Source: Methanocalculus sp. (lineage in GTDB: Archaea; Halobacteriota; Methanomicrobia; Methanomicrobiales; Methanocorpusculaceae). From it: 7,328 nt of DNA. Below are positions 1 through 5,464 of the stretch, piece by piece. The position numbers were made by a program, and so were the translations under genes. The DNA lies in assembly GCF_030651615.1 (NCBI RefSeq), contig NZ_JAUSCG010000208.1, positions 1 to 7,328 on the forward strand. The letters run 5' to 3'. Every line of letters begins with the position of its first letter. Positions within the stretch are counted from its first letter, which is position 1. The notes below the pieces were generated by a model. It saw nothing but the letters and a program-made list of their open reading frames with translations, was not told the DNA's origin and searched no databases.

Positions 1-66
1 CAACAGGGTCTGCATTACACCGTTTGGATCGGAAAGATAATCTTGTGCTAAATCATACATATCCAT
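1..66 (-). CDS. N-terminal fragment of a probable IS256/Mutator-family transposase (runs off left edge)
   Basis: Twenty-two codons are visible, beginning MDMYDLAQDYLSDPNG, and the frame is still open at position 1. The start is well supported: an AAAGGAGA ribosome-binding site lies about 9 bases upstream of the ATG at 66. From memory, this opening (a short acidic helix followed by SDPNG and a leucine-rich stretch) resembles the N-terminus of archaeal IS256-family transposases, which are DDE enzymes that cut and rejoin the ends of their own element. None of the catalytic DDE residues are in view, so the family call rests on this short resemblance plus the terminal-repeat-like sequence behind it at 118-141. 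It could instead be an unrelated small protein. The existence of the gene start is more certain than its identity. Confidence 0.5.
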   Translation of the reverse strand, partial: MDMYDLAQDYLSDPNGVMQTLL

Positions 67-141
67 GGCTCTGTTCTCCTTTTGCAATTCTAACTTGGTA
101 CAGAGCCTTAATGAATTTTACAGGAAAATACTGATACTATC
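1..141 (-). mobile_element. Probable end of an IS256-like insertion sequence
   Basis: On the minus strand, the sequence from 141 inwards begins GATAGTATCAGTATTTTCCT and continues with GTAAAATTCATTAAGG, then about 50 bases later the putative transposase start. An outer GATA-type end with an internal TGTAAAA block, a short distance ahead of the transposase start, is the layout I associate with IS256-family terminal inverted repeats. The other end and the target-site duplication lie outside the window, so the boundary at 141 is an estimate good to a few bases. The insertion would sit about 31 bases beyond the stop codon of the lipoprotein gene, without interrupting it. Confidence 0.4.
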
Positions 142-172
142 CAGTTTTTTTTCTGGTTCATTTAGGTGTCTG

Positions 173-481
173 TTATTTCTGCACTCCCATATCGCAACAT
201 CCATCACTGTTTGCATCGGTGAATAAAGCACAATATGGCGTTCCTCCACAACAATGTCTTCCAAAAGGACAGGACCCGGCCAGAGTATCTGACTCTTCAT
301 CAACTGACTCTTCATTATTGTGGGATATGGTGTCTGGTAATTCATTATCTCCACGATTTGTTACAAGAATCACTTTTTTGTCTTCGGAAGTTGAACCGTC
401 ATCGATGCAACCGGCAACACTGCAGGCGAGACCTATCAGGAAGATTACCTGGATACAGGCGATACCACTCGATATTTTCAT
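173..481 (-). CDS. Small cysteine-rich lipoprotein
   Basis: This 102-residue protein starts with a hydrophobic signal segment ending in the lipobox VAGC, so Cys25 is the probable lipid-anchored N-terminus after processing and the protein should sit outside the membrane. A hydrophilic acidic linker (about 26-68) follows, then a compact Cys-rich tail with Cys71, 77, 78, 84, 95 and 96. The tail ends in DANSDGCCD (89-97), which has the DxNxDGxxD spacing of a calcium-binding loop. From memory, a similar pattern (CPxG, then C, then DxNGDGxCD) occurs in exported domains linked to FMN-binding or 4Fe-4S membrane proteins, which fits a metal or redox role. The start is firm: the perfect SD GAGGTGATC sits 2 bases upstream and overlaps the stop of the preceding DUF4405 gene, so the two are almost certainly translationally coupled. 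The function is not known. Confidence 0.8.
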   Translation of the reverse strand: MKISSGIACIQVIFLIGLACSVAGCIDDGSTSEDKKVILVTNRGDNELPDTISHNNEESVDEESDTLAGSCPFGRHCCGGTPYCALFTDANSDGCCDMGVQK

Positions 482-483
482 TT

Positions 484-492
484 GATCACCTC
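484..492 (-). promoter_or_regulatory. Perfect archaeal Shine-Dalgarno overlapping the upstream stop codon
   Basis: The minus strand reads GAGGTGATC, fully complementary to the archaeal 16S rRNA 3' end, and includes the TGA stop (486-488) of the DUF4405 gene. It lies 2 bases before the lipoprotein ATG. The arrangement points to translational coupling of the two genes. Confidence 0.75.
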
Positions 493-743
493 TGATGTAG
501 TTTTTTACGTGTCATTGCCACTAACCATCTCCAATGCATTGCAAGATGGAGGATTGCAAGAAGACAGAGCAGAAGCCCTGACCAGTCATGAATCCATGTC
601 AGGGTACTGTAGTGAACTGTCTGGTAACTCAGATTCAGTTTTGATATCAGTCCCGGCCATTTAATGAATCCGGTAATGCTGCAGAGAAGAAATGATATGA
701 GCATCCCGATATCCGTATAATAGAGGATATCTCTTCGTTCCAT
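486..743 (-). CDS. DUF4405-family two-helix membrane protein (probable b-heme protein)
   Basis: This 85-residue protein has two membrane segments, roughly 9-27 and 53-73. It carries the signature of the DUF4405 family, small integral membrane proteins related in layout to cytochrome b: an initial D-[IL] helix ending in SITGFI (22-27), then IHDWSGL (51-57) leading into a second helix with H66-x3-H70-W. His52, His66 and His70 are candidate heme ligands; that heme binding is inferred from the family, not shown. The start has a GAGGT SD a few bases upstream (minus strand GAGGTACAATG). It lies 33 bases after the FmdE-like gene and 4 bases before the lipoprotein gene, so all three form one likely operon. 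A role in passing electrons across or along the membrane to the two exported neighbours is plausible. The protein is single-domain and near minimal length for the family. Confidence 0.85.
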   Translation of the reverse strand: MERRDILYYTDIGMLISFLLCSITGFIKWPGLISKLNLSYQTVHYSTLTWIHDWSGLLLCLLAILHLAMHWRWLVAMTRKKLHQR

Positions 744-776
744 TGTACCTCTGCTCTGAATCGAAAAGGAGGGGAT

Positions 777-1559
777 TTACTCCTTCTTTCTCCGCATAAT
801 GATCATACCGATCCCAAGACCGCAGATAAGAGCAAGTACAATCCCCCCGGCAAGGATACTCTGCTTGGGCTCCTCAACTTCATTAAAGATCTCGAAATCT
901 GGTTTTTCAAGTAATGCATCACGGAACACTGTGTATTCTGAAGCGAATGCTATAATATCTTCCGGCTTTGGGTTCTCTACAACCTTAGCTAAATGTCTTA
1001 ATTCAATAAATCCAGCAGGATTTAGGTCATCAGAAATCGTTCGAACAACTGATCTTTTCGTTGATAACTGTGTGATCTCAAACCACATGTCCTCTGCCTT
1101 CATCGCCTGAGCATGCTTGCGAACATTCTGGTTTGTCATGTTTGTCAGTGGTTTTCCATCTGTACCAATGAATTCAGCTTTTCCCTTGTATCCGGGGTCC
1201 ATATCAGGGCCGGTTCCTGTTATAAACCAGCTGGAATGAATTCCACAAAACGAGATCCACGTTGTCTTCAGACCGATGTCTGAACGCTCTGGTATTTCAT
1301 CTCCCCACAATTCTAGAATACCGCTTGAAACAGCCCGATATACCATTGCAACAGCTGGTGAAATATCGGGGTCTTCCCCTTGTAGTTCTCCATGGTAGGC
1401 AGCAAGATCATCGATAGTTATCTCAATATGCCTTCCATCTTCAGAAACGATGATTGACTCCAGTTCAAATTCTGGGGCGGCGGCGGCTCCAGGTAAATGA
1501 GCGGAAACGGACTGGCAGAGTACCAGTGCAATACATAGCATAATAAATATTTTTCTCAT
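777..1559 (-). CDS. Exported, membrane-anchored FmdE-like protein
   Basis: The protein has 260 residues from the ATG at 1559. It begins with a signal peptide (MRKIFIMLCIALVLCQSVSA) and ends with a transmembrane helix (about 235-255) followed by RRKKE, so the main domain should face outside. The central part (about 50-125) resembles the FmdE domain: HG at 56-57, then PDISPAVAMVYRAV in place of the family's CP-x-GYRA stretch, then a Cys105 segment followed by FITGTG, matching the C...TG.T pattern. FmdE was first described with tungsten formylmethanofuran dehydrogenase, but many members are stand-alone proteins, and an exported one cannot belong to that cytoplasmic complex. The Cys expected right after the first His motif is absent. 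A TTG at 1568 would add three residues; ATG 1559 is preferred because GGATTGAT sits 4 bases ahead of it. It heads the cluster with the DUF4405 and lipoprotein genes. Function unknown; the FmdE link is moderate. Confidence 0.75.
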   Translation of the reverse strand: MRKIFIMLCIALVLCQSVSAHLPGAAAAPEFELESIIVSEDGRHIEITIDDLAAYHGELQGEDPDISPAVAMVYRAVSSGILELWGDEIPERSDIGLKTTWISFCGIHSSWFITGTGPDMDPGYKGKAEFIGTDGKPLTNMTNQNVRKHAQAMKAEDMWFEITQLSTKRSVVRTISDDLNPAGFIELRHLAKVVENPKPEDIIAFASEYTVFRDALLEKPDFEIFNEVEEPKQSILAGGIVLALICGLGIGMIIMRRKKE

Positions 1560-1876
1560 CTGTATCAATCCATAGTATTTGATGAAACTATTCCAGCTGA
1601 AGGATGGGATGATGTATTGGCAACCATTTTTCCATCCAGCTCTGGATTAACTATTGATTCTTTTGTTTGGTGGTAATAGGGGTGATCCAAACTATTTTGG
1701 GAGATATGGCTTTTTACGAAATAAGTTCGGTTTTGGGGCTGGAATAGAACCCTTCTCTTCTTGTATTTCCCTTCCAGTCTCGCCCGGGCTGATCGATTCC
1801 CATGAGGTGGGGGGTGGCCGGATTCACCTGCGGTATCTACTGAAGAAAGGATGAGATGCCGGTCTTCTCTCTCTGG
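1560..1876. other. Intergenic gap with no convincing gene
   Basis: This 317-base gap separates the acyl-CoA synthetase stop from the FmdE-like gene. I see no strong T-tract terminator on the minus strand and no clear TATA box at the expected distance from the FmdE-like start, so whether the cluster has its own promoter is open. The minus-strand frame that continues past the synthetase TGA stays open for 103 codons but has no ATG or GTG near its beginning and low-complexity, unfolded-looking residues. A 29-codon minus-strand frame beginning MGIDQPGRDWKGN also exists but has no ribosome-binding site. I treat the region as non-coding. Confidence 0.5.
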
Positions 1877-3772
1877 TCACTGTTTTGGGTATCCCATCTC
1901 TTGTAAGATTGCCTTGATCTCGTCTAAGATTGCCGGATCATCTATCGTTGCTGGAATTGAGTACGGTGTGCCATCGGCAATCTTCTTGATCGTTCCCCTC
2001 AGGATCTTTCCGGATCTCGTCTTTGGGAGGCGTTGTACAACTGCCGCTGTTTTAAAGGATGCAATCGGACCAATCTTTTCACGAACAAGGGCGATGAGTT
2101 CCTGCGGAAGCTTGCCCTTATTCCTCTCAGCCCCGGCTTTCACTACTACAAAGCCAAACGGCACTTCGCCTTTTATCGAATCGTGTACGCCAAAGACTGC
2201 AGATTCGGCAACATCCGGGTGAGATGCGAGCACCTCCTCCATTGCGCCGGTTGAGAGCCGGTGCCCCGCGACATTGATGATATCATCTGTCCGGCCCATA
2301 ATCCAGAGATATCCGTCATCATCGATGAAGCCTGCATCTGATGTCAGGTAATAACCGGGATACGCTGAGAAGTATGTCCTGATATAATCGGCATCATTCT
2401 TCCAGAGTGTTGTGAAACAACCGGGAGGGAGCGGGAGTTGCACGACGACATTTCCGGTCTCTTTGTTTGGCACCGGATCTCCTCTGGTATCAAGAACCAG
2501 GATGTCATAGCCGGGTACTGGTTTTGTGCATGATCCCGGTTTTATTGGAAGCAGCTCAAGGCCTGCACAGTTTGCCCCGATCGCCCAACCGGTTTCTGTC
2601 TGCCACCAGTGATCAATAACCGGAACACCAAGTATCTCCTCAGCCCATACCAGTGTGTCGGGGTCACAACGCTCACCGGCAAGAAAGAGCATCCGGAATT
2701 TTGAGAGATTGTACTTTGCTCTATATTTTCCATCGGGATCTTCCCTTCTGATCGCCCGGAATGCGGTTGGTGCACAGAAGAGGGCCGACACGACATGTTC
2801 GGCAATAACTCGCCAGAATGCTCCGGGATCGGGTGTGCCGACCGATTTTCCTTCATAGAGAATCGTTGTGCAGCCATGCAGCAGCGGCCCGTACACAATA
2901 TAGGAATGGCCGACCACCCAGCCGATATCCGAGGCTGCCCAGTATACTTCTCCGGGTTCCATTCCATAGATATTCTTCATGCTCCATGAGAGTGCAACCA
3001 GGTGGCCGCCAGTATCCCTCACCACCCCTTTTGGTCTGCCGGTTGTGCCTGATGTATAGAGGAGGTACAGGGGATCGGTTGCATTGACCGGGACACATGA
3101 TGCAGGTTCTGCATCAATGAGCTGATCCCAGCTGATCTCCTGCTCCCCTTTCAGATCAACCATCTTCTCCTTCCGCTGGACATAGATGCATGCCGACGGT
3201 GTATGGGTGCAGAGGGCGAGTGCTCCGTCAAGGAGCGGTTTGTAGGGGATGATCCGGTCGACTTCAATCCCGCATGATGCCGTGATGATGATCTTCGGGC
3301 CTGCATCCTCGATCCGTTTCGCTAGTTCGCGGGAAGCAAACCCGCCGAAGACGACAGAGTGGATGGCACCGATCCGGGCAGAGGCGAGCATCGCGATGAC
3401 TGCTTCGGGTATCATCGGCATGTAGATGACGATACGATCTCCTTTTTCGATGCCCAGTTTCTGAAGGCCCCCGGCACAGCGTGCAACGAGGTCACACAGT
3501 TCGGTATAGGAGTATTTTATGACTGTTTTTGTTACAGGGCTGTCATAGATGAGGGCTATTCTGTCTCCCCGGCCCTCTTCGATATGGCGGTCGAGGCAAT
3601 TATAACAGGTATTGAGCATTCCTCCTTCAAACCACCGGTAAAAGGGGGGATCTCCGGGGGTGAGTACCCGATCATATTCTTTGTACCAGACAATGTTTTT
3701 GGCCGCAGCTCCCCAGAAATGTTCGGGATTTCTTATCGATTCACGGAATGCCTCTTCATATTCTCCACTCAT
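1877..3772 (-). CDS. AMP-forming acyl-CoA synthetase (propionyl/acetyl-CoA synthetase family)
   Basis: This 631-residue enzyme activates a short-chain carboxylic acid with ATP and CoA to give acyl-CoA, AMP and pyrophosphate, in the cytoplasm. It is full length for the family. Visible motifs are the P-loop YTSGTTGRPKG (239-249), WWQTETG (389-395, with the Trp that limits the acyl pocket in short-chain enzymes), the ATP-ribose Asp in YLTSD (475-479), the hinge region GRTDDIINVAGHRLS (493-507) and the catalytic lysine of TRSGK (Lys589), the residue commonly controlled by acetylation. The VVRDTGGH sequence after the P-loop is typical of propionyl-CoA synthetases (PrpE/ACSS3) rather than classical Acs, so propionate may be preferred, but acetate cannot be excluded from sequence. 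The ATG at 3772 has AGAGG 6 bases upstream. It is divergent from the CPBP gene. In a methanogen it would supply acyl-CoA for assimilation. Confidence 0.93.
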   Translation of the reverse strand: MSGEYEEAFRESIRNPEHFWGAAAKNIVWYKEYDRVLTPGDPPFYRWFEGGMLNTCYNCLDRHIEEGRGDRIALIYDSPVTKTVIKYSYTELCDLVARCAGGLQKLGIEKGDRIVIYMPMIPEAVIAMLASARIGAIHSVVFGGFASRELAKRIEDAGPKIIITASCGIEVDRIIPYKPLLDGALALCTHTPSACIYVQRKEKMVDLKGEQEISWDQLIDAEPASCVPVNATDPLYLLYTSGTTGRPKGVVRDTGGHLVALSWSMKNIYGMEPGEVYWAASDIGWVVGHSYIVYGPLLHGCTTILYEGKSVGTPDPGAFWRVIAEHVVSALFCAPTAFRAIRREDPDGKYRAKYNLSKFRMLFLAGERCDPDTLVWAEEILGVPVIDHWWQTETGWAIGANCAGLELLPIKPGSCTKPVPGYDILVLDTRGDPVPNKETGNVVVQLPLPPGCFTTLWKNDADYIRTYFSAYPGYYLTSDAGFIDDDGYLWIMGRTDDIINVAGHRLSTGAMEEVLASHPDVAESAVFGVHDSIKGEVPFGFVVVKAGAERNKGKLPQELIALVREKIGPIASFKTAAVVQRLPKTRSGKILRGTIKKIADGTPYSIPATIDDPAILDEIKAILQEMGYPKQ

Positions 3773-3792
3773 ATCAATCCTCTTTAGTTCGT

Positions 3793-3803
3793 AAATATAA
3801 AAA
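3793..3803 (-). promoter_or_regulatory. TATA-type promoter element for the acyl-CoA synthetase gene
   Basis: The minus strand reads TTTTTATATTT, a good archaeal TATA box. Its centre lies about 26 bases from the ATG at 3772, which would place transcription start almost on the start codon. That conflicts with the AGAGG Shine-Dalgarno at 3779-3783, which would then lie upstream of the transcript. Either the real start site is a little further upstream or the SD-like sequence is unused. Confidence 0.5.
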
Positions 3804-3860
3804 CGGGAGAATAGTTCTTATTCGTTGCTGTTGGTTAAGCCGGCACGATGGAAGCTTGTC

Positions 3861-3956
3861 GGCTTGATCTGTTTAAATCGTCTCTCCCCAATCAGAATCA
3901 TGAACCATTGGACCACGGAAGAAATGCCCTCATGAGCCAGAAGGTCAGATCAAGCC
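3861..3956. repeat. 11-base inverted repeat in the divergent promoter region
   Basis: GGCTTGATCTG at 3861-3871 is matched perfectly by its complement CAGATCAAGCC at 3946-3956, with 74 bases between them. The core CAGATCAA recurs at 3976-3983 in direct orientation. The outer bases GTC (3858-3860) and GAC (3960-3962) could pair if three bases bulge. The arms may be half-sites for a regulator shared by the two divergent genes, or the base of an RNA hairpin. No known binding site is recognised. Confidence 0.5.
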
Positions 3957-4015
3957 ATCGACTCTTCGTTTACGCCAGATCAATCGCTCTCAATGCAGGG
4001 GAGTCAATTGCGTTC

Positions 4016-4026
4016 CTTTAAATATT
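4016..4026 (+). promoter_or_regulatory. TATA-type promoter element for the CPBP protease gene
   Basis: CTTTAAATATT fits an archaeal TATA box. Counting about 26 bases from its centre puts transcription start near 4047, giving a leader of about 11 bases before the preferred ATG at 4058, or none before the alternative TTG at 4046. Confidence 0.55.
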
Positions 4027-4057
4027 ATCGTGGAGCAACTGCCTTTTGATTGAGAAT

Positions 4058-5086
4058 ATGATCGCAGCCAAACCTGAAAAAAAGCAACTGACAAGAGAAT
4101 TGTTTGCTTTTCTTGCCATAACCTTTGCCGCAACCTATCTCCTTGAGTTCTTTGTGATTATGCAGGAGGGGTCCGGGATATTATCCAGCAAGTGGATGCT
4201 CATTCCGATGTACATCCCGGCTGTTGGTGCAATATTGTGTATGGTCGGTTTCAGATCGACGGCTCTGACACGTGAGTCAAAACAATTCCTTGCCATGTTC
4301 CTGCTTGCTTCAGCCGTCACGCTGGTGGAGGGATTATACCAGCCTCTCCTTGGAACAATCGGACCCTTTCCCCTTCTTACTGCGATCATCTCCGTTGCCG
4401 CATTCCTGATGGTGCTCATACTGAGCATGAGAGCATCCGGGAGGAGAAGCCTGGCTGATGCAAAACTATCCTTTGGACATAATTACCGGTACTACCTCAT
4501 CATACCGGTAATTTTCTCGTTGCTGTTCATCCTTGGGTATTTCATGAGCTCTATGCTCGGACTGAGCTTTCCGACGATGGAGTACAATCCGGGCTCATTC
4601 TTCGTATTCATCGGCATGTACCTGATGACGTTCATCATTGCATGGCCCAAATATTTCGGAGAAGAGTACGGCTGGAGATTTTACCTTCAGGACAGGGTAT
4701 TTGCCCTCTTTGGCGTATACCCGGGAGTTGTCCTTGTTGGGATTGTATGGGGATTGTGGCATCTGCCGCTCATGCTCGTCGGATTGAATTTTCCCGATAA
4801 TCCCCTTGCAGGAAATATCGTTTATATCGGATGGACGATCATTCTTGGTATCATATACAGCTATGCCGTACTGAAGACCCGGAGCATCTGGATTGCAGTG
4901 CTTTTGCATGCACTCACAGACTCCTTCATCAATACCGGGAATGCGTTAATCGCAGATGCCAATGTCCTCGTAGCATTTCTGCCGATCCTTCTTCTTATGG
5001 GAATATGTGCTGCTGTCCTCATCAGGTCGCGGGTATGGAAGGATGAAACAGCCGGTGGGAATATCGAAAACCCCTCCTATGTCTGA
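4058..5086 (+). CDS. CPBP-family intramembrane protease
   Basis: This 342-residue protein has about eight hydrophobic segments and the three conserved motifs of the CPBP (CAAX protease and bacteriocin-processing, Abi/Rce1-like) family: EEYGWR with the glutamate pair at 202-203 and Arg207, WGLWH with His235, and HALTD with His284. These residues form the active site of this glutamate-type protease inside the membrane. Archaeal members are poorly characterised; the substrate cannot be told from sequence. The motifs are complete, so it should be active. The N-terminus is a short lysine-rich cytoplasmic stretch, and the C-terminus is polar. A TTG at 4046 would add four residues; ATG 4058 is chosen because it is a standard start with a short leader. 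It is the only plus-strand gene here, transcribed alone and ended by a T-rich terminator. Family call sure; role unknown. Confidence 0.9.
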   Translation: MIAAKPEKKQLTRELFAFLAITFAATYLLEFFVIMQEGSGILSSKWMLIPMYIPAVGAILCMVGFRSTALTRESKQFLAMFLLASAVTLVEGLYQPLLGTIGPFPLLTAIISVAAFLMVLILSMRASGRRSLADAKLSFGHNYRYYLIIPVIFSLLFILGYFMSSMLGLSFPTMEYNPGSFFVFIGMYLMTFIIAWPKYFGEEYGWRFYLQDRVFALFGVYPGVVLVGIVWGLWHLPLMLVGLNFPDNPLAGNIVYIGWTIILGIIYSYAVLKTRSIWIAVLLHALTDSFINTGNALIADANVLVAFLPILLLMGICAAVLIRSRVWKDETAGGNIENPSYV

Positions 5087-5099
5087 AGTGCTGTTTGAT

Positions 5100-5127
5100 A
5101 GAGGGTCTATTTTTTTTTGGGCCCTCC
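5100..5127 (+). terminator. T-rich terminator after the CPBP gene
   Basis: Fourteen bases after the stop codon there is GAGGG (5101-5105), a run of nine T (5110-5118) and CCCTC (5122-5126). The two arms pair and the T-run lies in the loop. Oligo-T runs are the usual archaeal termination signal, so the T-run is probably the active part and the stem may be incidental. Confidence 0.6.
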
Positions 5128-5203
5128 TCCTTCTGAATAGCTCCCACCTGATCCATGTGGGGTTCAATCAGAGTTTGATCAACACTTGAAAGTGATGGAG
5201 GTA

Positions 5204-5389
5204 TCAGCTCACTCTATTGATCTGATCTCTCACTGCTGAGGGGGTGAAGGGGTTAATCACGGTGATTCCGGGAATTTTCCTGAAATGTGCATCTTCGGTA
5301 TAAATCGTATGAATGTGGTTTTCCACCATTGTTGCAACCAGCAGGGCATCCCAGAAGTGGAGCTTATGCTGTTCTTCAAGAATATGCAT
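5204..5389 (-). pseudogene. C-terminal half of a PIN-domain (VapC-like) protein
   Basis: The frame encodes 61 residues, clearly the second half of a PIN domain: the central helix LHFWDALLVATMVEN (10-24) with the conserved Asp14, then IYTED (29-33) with the last acidic residue, and the closing GITVINPF (41-48). PIN toxins are Mg-dependent RNases of about 130-140 residues that need four acidic residues; the first Asp and the Glu would be in the missing first half. Upstream, in frame, there are two TAG codons within 15 bases of the ATG, and the space is taken by a repeat array and the end of the methylase gene, so the first half is lost rather than frameshifted. A GAGG lies 6 bases before the ATG, so a 61-residue product might still be made. 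No antitoxin gene is present. Probably a remnant of a toxin-antitoxin pair. Confidence 0.8.
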
Positions 5390-5391
5390 TT

Positions 5392-5462
5392 CCAGCCTCT
5401 AACCCTATCCGTAAGCTATCTATAACCTTCCTCCTTGTCCCCACCTGTAAACCTACCTGTAA
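5392..5462. repeat. Degenerate 11-12 base tandem repeat array
   Basis: Copies of an approximate consensus CCTACCTGTAA lie at 5392-5402 (CCAGCCTCTAA), 5404-5414 (CCTATCCGTAA), 5415-5425 (GCTATCTATAA), 5440-5450 (CCCACCTGTAA) and 5452-5462 (CCTACCTGTAA). They differ from the consensus at 3, 2, 3, 1 and 0 positions. The pyrimidine-rich stretch 5426-5439 may be a further decayed unit. The array fills the space between the methylase stop codon and the PIN remnant. Confidence 0.55.
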
Positions 5463-5464
5463 CT

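Noticed and set aside
141..157. CCAG, T-run, CTGG as a terminator for the lipoprotein gene
   Set aside because: The T-run is on the plus strand, so it faces the wrong way for the minus-strand gene, and the stem is only four pairs.
1654..1854. 66-codon plus-strand frame in the gap before the synthetase stop
   Set aside because: No ribosome-binding site, and the glycine-rich composition does not resemble a protein family; the gap is better seen as non-coding.
1877..1879. Possible recoding (selenocysteine readthrough) at the synthetase TGA
   Set aside because: The protein already ends at its natural family C-terminus (EMGYPKQ), and selenocysteine use is not expected in this group of methanogens.
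2542..2967. 141-codon minus-strand open frame inside the synthetase gene
   Set aside because: It lies in another frame of a well-conserved gene and its sequence shows no family features; it is a by-product of the codon use of the real gene.
3359..3787. 142-codon plus-strand open frame opposite the synthetase N-terminus
   Set aside because: It is antisense to the conserved synthetase and encodes no recognisable domain or membrane segment.
5390..5410. Pyrrolysine readthrough of the TAG codons before the PIN remnant
   Set aside because: Two in-frame TAGs occur close together and the sequence before them is the repeat array, not PIN domain coding sequence.
5392..5462. CRISPR array
   Set aside because: The units are 11-12 bases, degenerate and nearly adjacent, without spacers of uniform length.
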